Below are positions 39,451-48,486 of a DNA stretch of 64,000 nt, one piece after another. The DNA lies in NCBI GenBank assembly GCA_965246805.1, contig CBDFFO010000006.1, positions 248,001 to 312,000 on the forward strand, in the 5' to 3' direction. Within the stretch, counting starts at the first letter, position 1, and each line of letters begins with the position of its first letter. Source of the stretch: Schlegelella_A sp965246805 (GTDB lineage Bacteria > Pseudomonadota > Gammaproteobacteria > Burkholderiales > Burkholderiaceae_C). Position numbers and translations under genes: made by a program. The notes below the pieces were generated by a model. It was given only the letters and a program-made list of their open reading frames with translations. It had not been told where the DNA came from and searched no databases.

Positions 39451-39480
39451 CAGACATCGCCAGACATCGCCAGACATCGG
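39451..39480 (+). repeat. Three 10-bp tandem repeats upstream of the DUF445 gene
   Basis: CAGACATCGC occurs three times head to tail (third copy ending G). They lie in the 162-base divergent gap between the ProQ-family gene and the DUF445 gene, about 30 bases before the latter's first ATG. A 10-bp period puts each copy on the same helix face, as in some activator or phase-variable sites. Confidence 0.8.
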
Positions 39481-39511
39481 CAGCACACAGGCACAGGCAA
39501 GCACCACGCGG

Positions 39512-40771
39512 ATGAACCAGACGAGGCACGGGTTGGTCCGCATGAAAAGGATGGCACTCGGCCTGCTGGCCGGCGCCGCGTTCTTCACCGCGCTCGCCGA
39601 GGCGCTGCGTTCGAGCAGCCCGGTCTGGGGCTATGTCGCGGCTTTTAGCGAAGCGGCACTGGTGGGCGGCATCGCCGACTGGTTCGCGGTGGTCGCGCTC
39701 TTTCGTCATCCGCTCGCGCTGCCGATTCCGCATACCGCGATCATCCCCAGCAACAAGGACCGCATCGGCGACAACCTCGCGACCTTCATCTGCGCGAACT
39801 TCCTGAGCACCGAGCAGGTGCTGCAGCGTTTGGAACGCATCGACATCGCGGCGCGCGCCGCGATCTGGCTCGTCGACCCGGCGCACGCGGCGCAGGTGGC
39901 CCGACACCTGGGCGCCGCGCTGCGATACGGGCTCGGCGCGATCGACGACGAGCGGGTGCGCAACTTCTTCCGCGAAACGGTGTTGAAGCGTCTCGACGAT
40001 GTCGATGTGTCGCAGCTCATGGGTCGCTTGCTGGACGTGCTGACCAACGACGGTCGGCATCAGCACCTGCTCGACGGCGCGCTGCAGCAGCTCGCCCACA
40101 TGCTGGATGACGAAGCGATCAAGGCCGAGATCGCCGAGGTGGTGGCGAGCGAGGTGAAGTACCTCCGCTTCGTCGGCCTCGACAACGTCGCCGGGCGCTA
40201 CGCGACCGAGAAGATGGTGGCCGGCGTGATCCGTCTCGTCGGCGACATGGGCGCCGATTCGGAACATGCGCTGCGGGTGCGCTTCGACAGCTTCATCGCG
40301 AGCTTCGTCATGCGACTGAAAGACGATCCCGAAGTGCACGCGAAATGCGACGCGATCAAGCGCGAACTGCTTGCGCATCCGGAGCTCGGTGCGTTCTTGC
40401 ACGGGCTCTGGAGCGACATGATCGCGTGGCTGCGAGAAGACCTAGCTCGCGACGATTCGAGCGTGCGTGAACAGCTCGTGGCGGGCACCCATCTGCTCGG
40501 CGTGAAACTGGTGGCCGATGTGCAGATGCAGGCTTGGATCAACGAGCAGATCCGCGTCGCGGCTCCGCACTGGATAAACCGGTACCGCGAGGACATCCGG
40601 CTTTACATCGTCGCCCGCGTGGCTGAGTGGAACGCCGGTGAAATGACCGACGAGCTCGAACGCAACATCGGCCGCGATCTGCAGTTCATCCGCATCAACG
40701 GCACGCTCGTCGGCGGGCTCGTCGGTCTGGGCATCTACGCGCTCACGCAGTGGGGGTGGGCTGGGGTCTGA
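39512..40771 (+). CDS. DUF445 family membrane protein
   Basis: A 419-residue DUF445 (YjiN-like) inner-membrane protein. The conserved N-terminal pattern is GYVAAFSEAALVGGIADWFA followed by VVALFRHPLALPIPHTAIIP, then NKDRIGDNLATFI. A helix at each end (LALGLLAGAAFFTAL and IRINGTLVGGLVGLGIYALT) with a long helical middle is typical. The start may be ATG 39512 or 39542 (MKRMALGLLAG); neither has a clear ribosome-binding site. Biochemical role of the family is poorly defined. Confidence 0.88.
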   Translation: MNQTRHGLVRMKRMALGLLAGAAFFTALAEALRSSSPVWGYVAAFSEAALVGGIADWFAVVALFRHPLALPIPHTAIIPSNKDRIGDNLATFICANFLSTEQVLQRLERIDIAARAAIWLVDPAHAAQVARHLGAALRYGLGAIDDERVRNFFRETVLKRLDDVDVSQLMGRLLDVLTNDGRHQHLLDGALQQLAHMLDDEAIKAEIAEVVASEVKYLRFVGLDNVAGRYATEKMVAGVIRLVGDMGADSEHALRVRFDSFIASFVMRLKDDPEVHAKCDAIKRELLAHPELGAFLHGLWSDMIAWLREDLARDDSSVREQLVAGTHLLGVKLVADVQMQAWINEQIRVAAPHWINRYREDIRLYIVARVAEWNAGEMTDELERNIGRDLQFIRINGTLVGGLVGLGIYALTQWGWAGV

Positions 40772-40823
40772 GGGTCCCCGAGGCCATGCGACCGTCGACA
40801 GCGGCCCATCCAATCAGCGACGT

Positions 40824-41084
40824 TCAGGCGGCGAGAGCCGCCGCGGCAGCGGCCGCAAGGCACTTGTTGCACTTGCCGAGGCCTGGCAGGCGCGAATCGG
40901 GCTTGCCGTCGCCGGTCTTGAAATTGGCTTGGCAACGGCGGCACACGTACATCTTCGAGCTCGACATCATCGGCTTCACGCCGGGTTCGCCGGCCGGCCT
41001 GGCGGCCACGTATTCGGCTTGGGTCTGGCGGAGTTTCTGCGCGGTGTCGTTGGAACTGGCGGGAGGTGTGCGTCGCGTGGCCAT
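40824..41084 (-). CDS. Small zinc-ribbon-like protein
   Basis: An 86-residue protein starting MATRRTPPASSNDTAQKLRQ. Two CxxC pairs, Cys48/Cys51 (YVCRRCQANF) and Cys72/Cys75 (GKCNKCLAA), suit one structural zinc. The C-terminus is a run of alanines. A GTG at 41126 would add 14 residues. I do not recognise a named family; it may be a lineage-specific zinc-ribbon protein. Confidence 0.6.
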   Translation of the reverse strand: MATRRTPPASSNDTAQKLRQTQAEYVAARPAGEPGVKPMMSSSKMYVCRRCQANFKTGDGKPDSRLPGLGKCNKCLAAAAAAALAA

Positions 41085-41221
41085 GTCGGTACCTGAAGAA
41101 GAGCGCTGAACGTTGGACTTTCCCACTGCAACATCTGCGCCTGCAGGCGCGCGGCGCTGACCCGTGGGGGCACCATTGTCCCAGTTAATTGGCCTTCAGG
41201 GGTGCGGAAAAGCGAATGGCC

Positions 41222-42682
41222 TCAGGGACTCGCGAGCGCGCCGTCGGGGCGCTCGAGGTCGAGATCGGCGGCCTTCACGGTCACGGTCGTCGGTGAGCCG
41301 GGCAGCGCCTTCAAGGCCTCGGCGAAACGGCTCGCTTCGCCGGCCACGACCACGCGCCGGCCGCTCGCGTCGAGCCGAGCCGCGGCATAGCGCTGGATCA
41401 GCTCGGGTGTGACGGCCGACAGCTTGTCGATGCGTGTGCCGAGATCGGCTGGCGGCAACCCTTCGACGACGAGCGCCGCGATCGCGGCGCCGAGCCCGGC
41501 GGTGGTTTCGACGCTGCGGCTGAAGTCGCCGATCAGCGTCGCCTTGCGCGCGCTCAGTTCATCGGGCGCCACGGGCGCCGCGCCCAAGCGGTCGAGCTCG
41601 GCTTGCACCAGCCCGACGACGTCCGCCGCCGACTCGTTCTTGGTTTGCACCGACACGCGAAAGAGCGCACTCCGCGCGCGTGGCTCGATGCGGCTGCCCG
41701 CGCCATAGCTGAGGCCGCGCTTGATGCGGATCTCCTGGTTTAGTCGCGACGAATATCCGCCGCCGAGCACCGCGTTCATCACGCTCGAGGTGGCCCGGTC
41801 GTCACCGGCTCGGGGTGGCAGTGCGAGCGCAAGCACCACCACCGCTTGCCCCGAGCCGGGCACGTCGACGACGACGAGCGTCGGCGCGAGTCCCGCGCCT
41901 TCCACGGTCGGCTTCGCGGGCAACGCGGCGGGCGGTGCCTTCCATCGGCCGAAATGCTTGCGTGCGAGTCGCCAGGCATCGGCGGCCGTGATGTCTCCGG
42001 CGAGCACCAGCACCGCGTTGTCGGGGCGGAAGTACGTGCGGTGCAAGTCGACCACCGATGCGCGGTCGATGCGCGGCAACGAGGCCGGCGTGCCTTCGGC
42101 CGGATGGCCATAGGCTCCGTTGCCGTAGACGAGACGTTCTGCCGCGAGACTGGCGAGCGCGCCGGGGCTCGCGTACGAGACCTTCAACTGATCGAGCGTC
42201 TGCGTGCGCAACCGATCGATTTCGTCGACCGCGAACGTCGGCTCCGTCGCCACCTCGGCGACCAGGCCGAGCGCCGCGTCGAGCTTCGGGGTGGTGACGG
42301 TGATCGACACCAACGAGCGGTTCCAGCGCGCCGCGCTGCCGAGCGAACCGCCGAGCGATTCGGCGGCGGCGGCCAGTTGCGGCGCCGAGTGGTGCCGGGT
42401 GCCTTGCGTGAGCAAGCCCGCGGTCATCGCGGCGAGCCCCGCCCGTTGCGGTGGATCGACCTCGCTGCCCGACAGCACGACCAGCTCGCTGCTCACGAGC
42501 GGCACGCCGGACCGATGCGCCACGATCACGCGCAGGCCGTTTGCGAGCGTCTGCTCGATCGGCGCCTCGATCGTCAGTGGCCTCGGGGCGGCCGGCTTCG
42601 GCGGGATGTCGAAGGTCTCTGCCGATGCACCGTGCGCCAGCCAAGAAAACGACGCGAACAGCAACGCGGCGATGCGCTTCAT
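41222..42682 (-). CDS. M16 family peptidase, subunit without zinc motif
   Basis: A 486-residue M16 peptidase homologue with a signal peptide (MKRIAALLFASFSWLAHGAS). The place of the HxxEH zinc motif reads RHHSAPQLAAAAESLGG, so the zinc ligands are missing. The second half keeps GGGYSSRLNQEIRIKRGLSY, the Arg/Tyr motif of the non-catalytic partner. It overlaps the upstream gene, which has the zinc motif, by four bases; together they form the usual periplasmic heterodimer of this kind. Confidence 0.92.
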   Translation of the reverse strand: MKRIAALLFASFSWLAHGASAETFDIPPKPAAPRPLTIEAPIEQTLANGLRVIVAHRSGVPLVSSELVVLSGSEVDPPQRAGLAAMTAGLLTQGTRHHSAPQLAAAAESLGGSLGSAARWNRSLVSITVTTPKLDAALGLVAEVATEPTFAVDEIDRLRTQTLDQLKVSYASPGALASLAAERLVYGNGAYGHPAEGTPASLPRIDRASVVDLHRTYFRPDNAVLVLAGDITAADAWRLARKHFGRWKAPPAALPAKPTVEGAGLAPTLVVVDVPGSGQAVVVLALALPPRAGDDRATSSVMNAVLGGGYSSRLNQEIRIKRGLSYGAGSRIEPRARSALFRVSVQTKNESAADVVGLVQAELDRLGAAPVAPDELSARKATLIGDFSRSVETTAGLGAAIAALVVEGLPPADLGTRIDKLSAVTPELIQRYAAARLDASGRRVVVAGEASRFAEALKALPGSPTTVTVKAADLDLERPDGALASP

Positions 42683-44154
42683 TTCGCGGCCTCCTGGCGG
42701 TACTCGATCGTCACCCGGTGCGGGCCGTCGAGGTAGCGTTTCATCACGCGCTGGACGTCGGCGAGGGTCACGCGCTGCAGCGCGTCGAGCTCGGTGTTGA
42801 CGCGGTCTGGATGGCCTTCGAGCACCGCCGCCTCTGCGAGCGCGCTGCTGAGGCCGAGCGGCGTTTGGCGCGACGTGAACGCGGCGGTGATGAGCTGCGT
42901 CTTCACTTTCGCGAGCTCGGCCGGCGTGGCCCTCGCGTGGATCAGGCGCTCGATCTCGGCGAGCAGCGCGCGCTTGACATCGGCGATCGACTTGCCGCCC
43001 GCCGCCACCGCGCTCGCGGTGAGAAGGCCGGGGCCGATGCGCAGGTCGGCCTCGAAACTCGCGCTGCTGGCGATCTGCTGGCGATAGACCAGCGACTGGT
43101 TGAGGCGGCTCGATTCACCCGCGCTCAGCAACGCCGCGGCCACTTGCAACACCGCCGCATCGGGGCTGGTCACCGGCGGGGCGAGCCACGTCACCGCGAC
43201 GGCGGGCAGCGGCACGCGCGGGCCGGTGATCTGTACCGTGCGATCGGCTGGCCAGGCGGGCTCGTCGGCGTCGAAGCGGGGCAACGCCGCGGCCGGCTTG
43301 GCGACCGCGCCGAGGTACTTGTCGACCCACGCGTCGAGTTGCGCCGGATCGAAATCGCCGGCGACGACCAGGGTCGCGTTGTCGGGTCGGTAGTAGGTAT
43401 TGTGAAAGGCGATCACGTCGCCGACCGTCGCGGCGTCGAGGTCTTCGATGACGCCGATGGTCGACCGCTTGTACGGATGCGCGAGATACGACGACGGCGC
43501 GATCGCGTTCGAAAATCGGCCGTACGGCGCGGCCAGCACGCGCTGCCGATATTCCTCTTCGACGACCGCGCGTTCCGACATGAAGTTCGCCTGATCGATG
43601 GTGAGGTGTGCCATCCGCTCGGCCTCGGCCCACAACATCGACTCGAGGTGGTTCGACGGCACTACCTCGTGATAAGCCGTCACGTCGTCATTCGTGAACG
43701 CGTTGTTGCTGCCGCCCACGTCTTCGGTCAGGCGATCGAATTGCTCTGCTTTCAAAAAGGTCGTGCCCTTGAACATCAAGTGTTCGAAGAGGTGGGCGAA
43801 ACCGGAGCGGGCGGCCGGGTCGTTGCGGCTGCCCACGTGGTACCAGACCTGCACGCCCACAGTCGGGCTCGCGTGCGATTCGGCCGCGATGACCTGCAAG
43901 CCGTTGGGGAGCTTGCGTTCGCGATAGACGATCTTCGGGATCTGCAGCGTGGCGCGCGCCGGCGTCGCGCGGCTCTCCCTCGCGGAGCCAGTTGCTGCGA
44001 CCGTCGCTGCTGATGTGGGTGGTGGCGTGATGGCCAGGGCCGCCGCGGCCGCTGCGCTCGCCACCGCGCCAATGCCTAGTTGCTGCGCGTGCCTGGACAC
44101 GCCGTGAAAAAGTACGGCCAAGCCGATGCGATTCATAAAGCGATCGAAGTCCAT
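42679..44154 (-). CDS. M16 family zinc peptidase, catalytic subunit
   Basis: A zinc metallopeptidase of the pitrilysin family, ~491 residues. The inverted zinc motif HLFEH is at residues 121-125, with the third ligand Glu in ERAVVEEEYRQ. A hydrophobic Ala-rich segment near residue 30 acts as export signal. The start is uncertain: ATG at 44154 (MDFDRFMNRIG) or 44136 (MNRIGLAVLFHG). It is translationally coupled to the partner gene by the ATGA overlap. Substrate unknown; such pairs are annotated as processing or insulinase-like peptidases. Confidence 0.92.
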   Translation of the reverse strand: MDFDRFMNRIGLAVLFHGVSRHAQQLGIGAVASAAAAAALAITPPPTSAATVAATGSARESRATPARATLQIPKIVYRERKLPNGLQVIAAESHASPTVGVQVWYHVGSRNDPAARSGFAHLFEHLMFKGTTFLKAEQFDRLTEDVGGSNNAFTNDDVTAYHEVVPSNHLESMLWAEAERMAHLTIDQANFMSERAVVEEEYRQRVLAAPYGRFSNAIAPSSYLAHPYKRSTIGVIEDLDAATVGDVIAFHNTYYRPDNATLVVAGDFDPAQLDAWVDKYLGAVAKPAAALPRFDADEPAWPADRTVQITGPRVPLPAVAVTWLAPPVTSPDAAVLQVAAALLSAGESSRLNQSLVYRQQIASSASFEADLRIGPGLLTASAVAAGGKSIADVKRALLAEIERLIHARATPAELAKVKTQLITAAFTSRQTPLGLSSALAEAAVLEGHPDRVNTELDALQRVTLADVQRVMKRYLDGPHRVTIEYRQEAAK

Positions 44155-44249
44155 GAATCGAATAGACGCGTGGGGCACGGTGAAGCGCGCAAATCTCATG
44201 GGGTGGGGTGCGATCTTGTCATGCCCATGCCATGCCGACGCGGCGTCAA

Positions 44250-44669
44250 TCACCGTGCGCCGCGGAGGTAACGGCGATTGCGTGGATGGTTGGGATCGTT
44301 CGGATCGCCGTCACCGGCGTCGGCGTCGGTGTCGGTGGCCCGCTCTGCGCTATCGAATCCGCTCAAAGACCCCGGTTGTGTCGGTGGCCGAGTTAGCAAG
44401 CCACCTGCCTGCATACGGACGCTTTTCGAAACGACGTCCGACAACGGCGCGCTGGTGGGAGGAAGCGCCGAGGCGGCGTCGCTCGCCTCGAACCGGCGCA
44501 CCAACTCGTCGACGTCGGCCAAATGCAAGCTACGACATGACGCGAAGATGCTGCTCGCGTAGGCGGCGTCGTCGATCAGTCGCTCGGTGTCTACGAGCTG
44601 TTTCGTGTGACGCGACAGCGCGATGCGAATGCGCATGGCGAGCACGAGTTGGGTCGGCGTTGCGCTCAT
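44250..44669 (-). CDS. Hypothetical protein upstream of the M16 pair
   Basis: A 139-residue frame, MSATPTQLVLAMRIRIALSR onwards, with GAGGGACGG at the right distance before the ATG. The N-terminal ~65 residues look helical and folded (VDTERLIDDAAYASSIFASC); the C-terminal half is Pro/Asp/Arg-rich and probably disordered. No family recognised. It is followed on the same strand by the M16 pair. Confidence 0.55.
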   Translation of the reverse strand: MSATPTQLVLAMRIRIALSRHTKQLVDTERLIDDAAYASSIFASCRSLHLADVDELVRRFEASDAASALPPTSAPLSDVVSKSVRMQAGGLLTRPPTQPGSLSGFDSAERATDTDADAGDGDPNDPNHPRNRRYLRGAR

Positions 44670-44701
44670 TGGGCCGTCCCTCAGCTGCGTCGGCGGTCGT
44701 C

Positions 44702-46030
44702 TTATTCGACCTGTTCACCGTGCTGTGAAACGTCGAGCCCAGTGTTCTCATCCTGTGGTTTGACACGTACCCCGAAGACAAGGTCTATGAGTTTCATGAG
44801 TACCCAGCTGACGCTGAAACTGTACCCCAGCACGGCGATGGCGCCGCCTGCCTCGGCGAGAGGATGGCCGCTAAACCCGGCGATCTCGGGAACGACGAAG
44901 AAAGGTGTCATCAGCGAGCCGACGATGCCAACGGCGCCATGGATGGCGAAAACATCGAGCGCGTCGTCCAAGTTGATCAATGGCTTCAACCAGGCGAGCG
45001 CCAGGTAGCTCGCCACACCCCCCGCCAGCCCGAACAGATACGCCGAGCCCACGCCGACGAAGCCTGCGGCTGGCGTGATGGCGACCAGTCCGGCAACCGC
45101 GCCGGTCGCCAGACCGACCAGGCCGGCTTGCTCGCGGAATATCCAGTCGAAAAAGGCGTAGACCAGCGTCGCTGCGGCCATCGCAATGAGCGTGTTGACC
45201 GATGCCAACCCGGCGACCGCGTTGGCGCCTCCCGACGACCCACCGTTGAAGCCGAACCAGCCAATGGTCAGCATGCCGGCGCCGATCAGCATGTAGGCCA
45301 AATTCGAGGGGATCATGGGGGCCCGCCCGAAACCTCGTCGAGGACCGACGACCATGGCAACCGCCAGCGCCGCGGCTCCAGCATTGACGTGAACGACCAG
45401 CCCGCCCGCGAAGTCGCGGACGCCGAGCATATTCAACCAACCCGAAGGCATCCAGATCCAGTACGCCACCGGGGCGTAGACAAGCAGGCTCCAAGCCAGA
45501 CAGAACAACAGAGCGGCCGAAAATTTGATGCGCTCTGCGAAGGCGCCGACGATGAGCGCTGCCGTGATGACGGCAAATCCGCATTGAAACAGAGCGAACA
45601 CGGATTCGGGCACTGTGGGCATGAGTCCGTGCACCGGAACGGGCGCGTTGACGCCGCTGGCCAAATGAGTGCCGAACGCTTTTTCGAAGCTGCCGTACCA
45701 CGAGGTGCCGTGGCCGAACGCAAGCGAATACCCAAGCGCGAACCAGCCGACGGCAACGACCGCCGCGACGCCGAAGACCTGCGACATCGTTGCCAGGATG
45801 TTCTTCTTACGAACCAGGCCCCCGTAGAACAGGGAGAGCCCGGGCAGCGTCATCATCAACACCAGGCACGCGCTGGTCAGGACCCAGGCCGTGTCGGCAC
45901 CGGAGATCGCACCCGCCGCGATCCGCATCGGAGCGCCGACGGCGGGTGTCTGCGCGATAGCGCCGGTTCCTGCCCAAGTCGCCGCAGTGCCGAGCATTCC
46001 GATCCGGGCCCAGCGGGTGGCATTGGCCAT
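44702..46030 (-). CDS. amt: Ammonium transporter (Amt/MEP/Rh family)
   Basis: An ammonium channel of 442 residues with a cleavable-looking N-terminus and eleven helices. FYGGLVRKKNILATM is the first-helix signature; the pore histidines are in VVHVNAGAAAL and in FAIHGAVGIVGSL. GAGGAGC seven bases upstream fixes the ATG at 46030. Many proteobacteria place glnK (PII) directly before amtB, but no PII gene is visible here, so PII control would have to come from elsewhere. Confidence 0.95.
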   Translation of the reverse strand: MANATRWARIGMLGTAATWAGTGAIAQTPAVGAPMRIAAGAISGADTAWVLTSACLVLMMTLPGLSLFYGGLVRKKNILATMSQVFGVAAVVAVGWFALGYSLAFGHGTSWYGSFEKAFGTHLASGVNAPVPVHGLMPTVPESVFALFQCGFAVITAALIVGAFAERIKFSAALLFCLAWSLLVYAPVAYWIWMPSGWLNMLGVRDFAGGLVVHVNAGAAALAVAMVVGPRRGFGRAPMIPSNLAYMLIGAGMLTIGWFGFNGGSSGGANAVAGLASVNTLIAMAAATLVYAFFDWIFREQAGLVGLATGAVAGLVAITPAAGFVGVGSAYLFGLAGGVASYLALAWLKPLINLDDALDVFAIHGAVGIVGSLMTPFFVVPEIAGFSGHPLAEAGGAIAVLGYSFSVSWVLMKLIDLVFGVRVKPQDENTGLDVSQHGEQVE

Positions 46031-46378
46031 CGACTTGCTCCTCGCGGACACGCCGCAATCTTGATTTTTATTGACAGGGGGTACACGAGCAAGGTAAGAG
46101 CTAGGCAGTTCTTTCATGTCAGTTGTCAGTTTTCCGGAGGTCAGATCGGGGCATTTGCTGCTGATCGGGTTGGAGCCTTTGTCGCCAGGGTCTGATCTTG
46201 ACGGGCCAACCGGCGCGGCGGACACGAAAATGTTACCGGGGTCGAATCCTGTGTCAGAAAGTTGCGAAAAGTCGCCGGCTATCTGGAAAGTGATGCCATC
46301 GAGCGGGCGAGTTCGGGACGCTCGTCACCCTGGGTGTCCTTTCAAAGGTGACTTAGTCGGCCAGCGGCCGACGTCTGC
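46031..46378. other. Non-coding gap between amt and the MFS gene
   Basis: About 350 bases, distinctly more AT-rich than its neighbours in 46060-46150. It must hold the divergent promoters of amt and the MFS gene. I find no convincing -35/-10 pair and no sigma-54 TGGC-N8-TTGC site. A perfect 7-bp hairpin (GTCGGCC/GGCCGAC, 46356-46372) ends six bases before the MFS GTG. No gene is seen. Confidence 0.6.
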
Positions 46379-47641
46379 GTGAACGCCCAACCCTTTCATT
46401 TCAAATCGATCGCCGTGGCTGCGTTCGGCCCGTCGCTGCTGTTCGGGCTCGGGGAAGGCGCGATCCTGCCGGTGGTGGCGTTGAGCGCGCGCCATTTGGG
46501 CTCGTCGGTTGCGATGGCGGCATTGATCGTCACCTTGATCGGCGTCGGTTCGTTGCTGAGCAACATTCCCGCGTCGATCATCACGCTGCGTTACGGCGAG
46601 CGCTGGGCCATCGTCGGCGCGGCGGCTTGGGGTGCGTTGGCGATGCTGATATGCATCGCATTCGACAACATCGGCGCCTTCGCCTGCGGCATCTTCATGA
46701 TCGGCATGTCGTCGTCGATCTTCGGGCTCGCGCGGCAGAGCTACCTGACCGAGGTGGTTCCGGTTCACTACCGGGCGCGCGCGCTCTCGACGCTCGGCGG
46801 CGTGATGCGCATCGGCCTTTTCATCGGGCCGTTCCTGGCGGCGTTCGCAATCCATCACGTCGGGATTCGAGGCGCTTACTGGACCGGCCTCGTGGCCCTG
46901 ATCGCCGCCGCGGTGTTGGCTGCACGCATTCCCGATTTGAAGGAGCCGGCCGCGACCGTGGTCGATCTGGCGAATGCGGCGCCAGCGGCCCTCGATCGGA
47001 ACGCGCCGCCGGCACCGGCGCCTACATTGCGCTCGGTCGCCCGGAGCAGCGTCAACGTCTTCATGACGGTCGGCATCGGCACGATGCTCGTGGCCGCGGT
47101 GCGCGCATCACGCCAGGTGGTGATCCCGCTCTGGGCCGAGAACATCGGTATTGACGTCGCGATGACCTCGCTGATCTACGGCCTCGCGAGCGCTGTCGAC
47201 GTGATGGTGTTCTATCCGGCGGGCAAACTGATGGACCGCAAGGGTCGCAACTGGGTGGCGGTGCCGTCGATGGTCGTCATGGGCACGGGCCTCTTGCTGT
47301 TGCCGTTCACGCACGGCGCGACGCTGTTGCTGCTCGCTGCGTTGTTGATCGGGTTCGGCAACGGCATCGGCTCCGGCATGATCATGACGCTTGGTGCCGA
47401 TTACTCGCCGAACCCCGGGCGCGCGCACTTCCTCGGCGTCTGGCGCCTGCTGTCGGACATCGGCGCCACGTGCGGGCCGGCGCTGCTGTCGGGGGTGACG
47501 GCGACCTTGTCGCTGGCCGCCGGCATCTGGTCGTCGTCGGTGCTCAGCTTCGCGGCGGCAGGCGTGCTCTGGTACTGGATCCCGCGCATCAACGCGCGCC
47601 GTGCGGCAAAGCTGCCGGCGGTGACCGACACGCCGAGTTGA
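46379..47641 (+). CDS. Major facilitator superfamily transporter
   Basis: A 420-residue MFS permease with twelve predicted helices and a central loop near residue 200 (VVDLANAAPAALDRNAPPAP). The A-motif-like GKLMDRKGRNWVAVPSM between helices 8 and 9 supports the family. The start is GTG; the frame is closed by a TGA ten codons upstream and the next Met is well inside helix 2. It ends convergent with the ABC importer of the box region, so a role in aromatic acid uptake or efflux is possible but unproven. Confidence 0.88.
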   Translation: MNAQPFHFKSIAVAAFGPSLLFGLGEGAILPVVALSARHLGSSVAMAALIVTLIGVGSLLSNIPASIITLRYGERWAIVGAAAWGALAMLICIAFDNIGAFACGIFMIGMSSSIFGLARQSYLTEVVPVHYRARALSTLGGVMRIGLFIGPFLAAFAIHHVGIRGAYWTGLVALIAAAVLAARIPDLKEPAATVVDLANAAPAALDRNAPPAPAPTLRSVARSSVNVFMTVGIGTMLVAAVRASRQVVIPLWAENIGIDVAMTSLIYGLASAVDVMVFYPAGKLMDRKGRNWVAVPSMVVMGTGLLLLPFTHGATLLLLAALLIGFGNGIGSGMIMTLGADYSPNPGRAHFLGVWRLLSDIGATCGPALLSGVTATLSLAAGIWSSSVLSFAAAGVLWYWIPRINARRAAKLPAVTDTPS

Positions 47642-47650
47642 CCGATGGCT

Positions 47651-47760
47651 CGCTCTCCCCGACCGGGGAGAGCGTTGGGGTGAGGGATCGCGTTGCGGAG
47701 TGCGATCGGGTGCCACTCGTTTGCCCTCCCCCCAGCCCTCTCCCGGAGGGAGCGGGAGTA
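47651..47760. repeat. Composite palindromic repeat, copy 1
   Basis: CGCTCTCCCC (47651-47660) pairs with GGGGAGAGCG (47665-47674), a perfect 10-bp stem, followed by TTGGGGTGAGGG and, ~55 bases on, by CCCTCCCCCCAGCCCTCTCCC. The same words occur in the boxC/boxB spacer. Repeats built on CCCTCACCCCAACCCTCTCC are widely scattered in proteobacterial genomes. Here it lies between convergent genes and could end transcription from both sides. Confidence 0.75.
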
Positions 47761-47784
47761 ATGTCCTCGACCGGAGAGCAGGCG

Positions 47785-48486
47785 TCACACCCCGAGGTAG
47801 CGCGCGAGCGACTCGCCATCGCCAGCGATCGCCGACGACTCGCCATCGGCGACGAGAACGCCCTTCTCGAGCACCACCGCGCGGTCGGTGTGGGCGAGCA
47901 CCGCGCGGTGGTTGCGGTCGACGATCAGCGTGCTGATGCCGGTCGCACGGACCTCGCCGATCACGCGCCAGATGTCGGCGACGATCAGCGGGGCGAGCCC
48001 TTCGGTCGCCTCGTCGAGCACCAGCAGCCTGGGGTTGGTCATCAGCGCGCGGCCGATCGCGAGCATCTGCTGTTCGCCGCCAGAGAGTTGCTGGCCGCCG
48101 TGCGCGAGCCGCTCGTCTAGGCGCGGGAACGTCGCGAGCACGCGGGCCAAGGTCCAGTCGCATCGGCCGTCGGGGCCGGCACGCGACGGCATCAACAAAT
48201 TTTCTCGCACCGAGAGGTTCGGGAAGATGCCGCGGCCCTCGGGCACGTAGCCGATGCCGAGCCGCGCCATGCGCTCCGGCGCGTGGCGCGCCACGTCTTT
48301 GCCGTTCCACTGCACGCGGCCGGTCGTGCCGCGCAGGTAACCCATCAACGCGCGAATGAGCGTGGTCTTGCCCATGCCGTTTCGGCCGAGCAGGCCGAGC
48401 GATTGGCCCGAGGCGAGCGCGAAGCTCACGCCGCGCAGGATGTGACTGCTGCCGTAGCGCGCGTGAAGGTCGGTGACTTCAAGCAT
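47785..48486 (-). CDS. ABC importer ATP-binding protein, LivF type (box cluster)
   Basis: A 233-residue ATPase of the branched-chain amino acid (HAAT) family. Walker A GRNGMGKTTL, signature LSGGEQQMLAIGRAL and Walker B LLVLDEATEGLAP are all present; the DEATEGLAP form is specific to LivF-like subunits. It is the last gene of a five-gene importer downstream of bclA, overlapping LivG by eight bases. In this setting benzoate or a related aromatic acid is a likelier substrate than leucine; that is inferred from position. Confidence 0.92.
   Translation of the reverse strand: MLEVTDLHARYGSSHILRGVSFALASGQSLGLLGRNGMGKTTLIRALMGYLRGTTGRVQWNGKDVARHAPERMARLGIGYVPEGRGIFPNLSVRENLLMPSRAGPDGRCDWTLARVLATFPRLDERLAHGGQQLSGGEQQMLAIGRALMTNPRLLVLDEATEGLAPLIVADIWRVIGEVRATGISTLIVDRNHRAVLAHTDRAVVLEKGVLVADGESSAIAGDGESLARYLGV

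Noticed and set aside
39350..40402. Long upstream extension of the ProQ-family frame, antisense to the DUF445 gene
   Set aside because: The extension is antisense to conserved DUF445 sequence and shows no domain; the ProQ-family start is placed at 39349.
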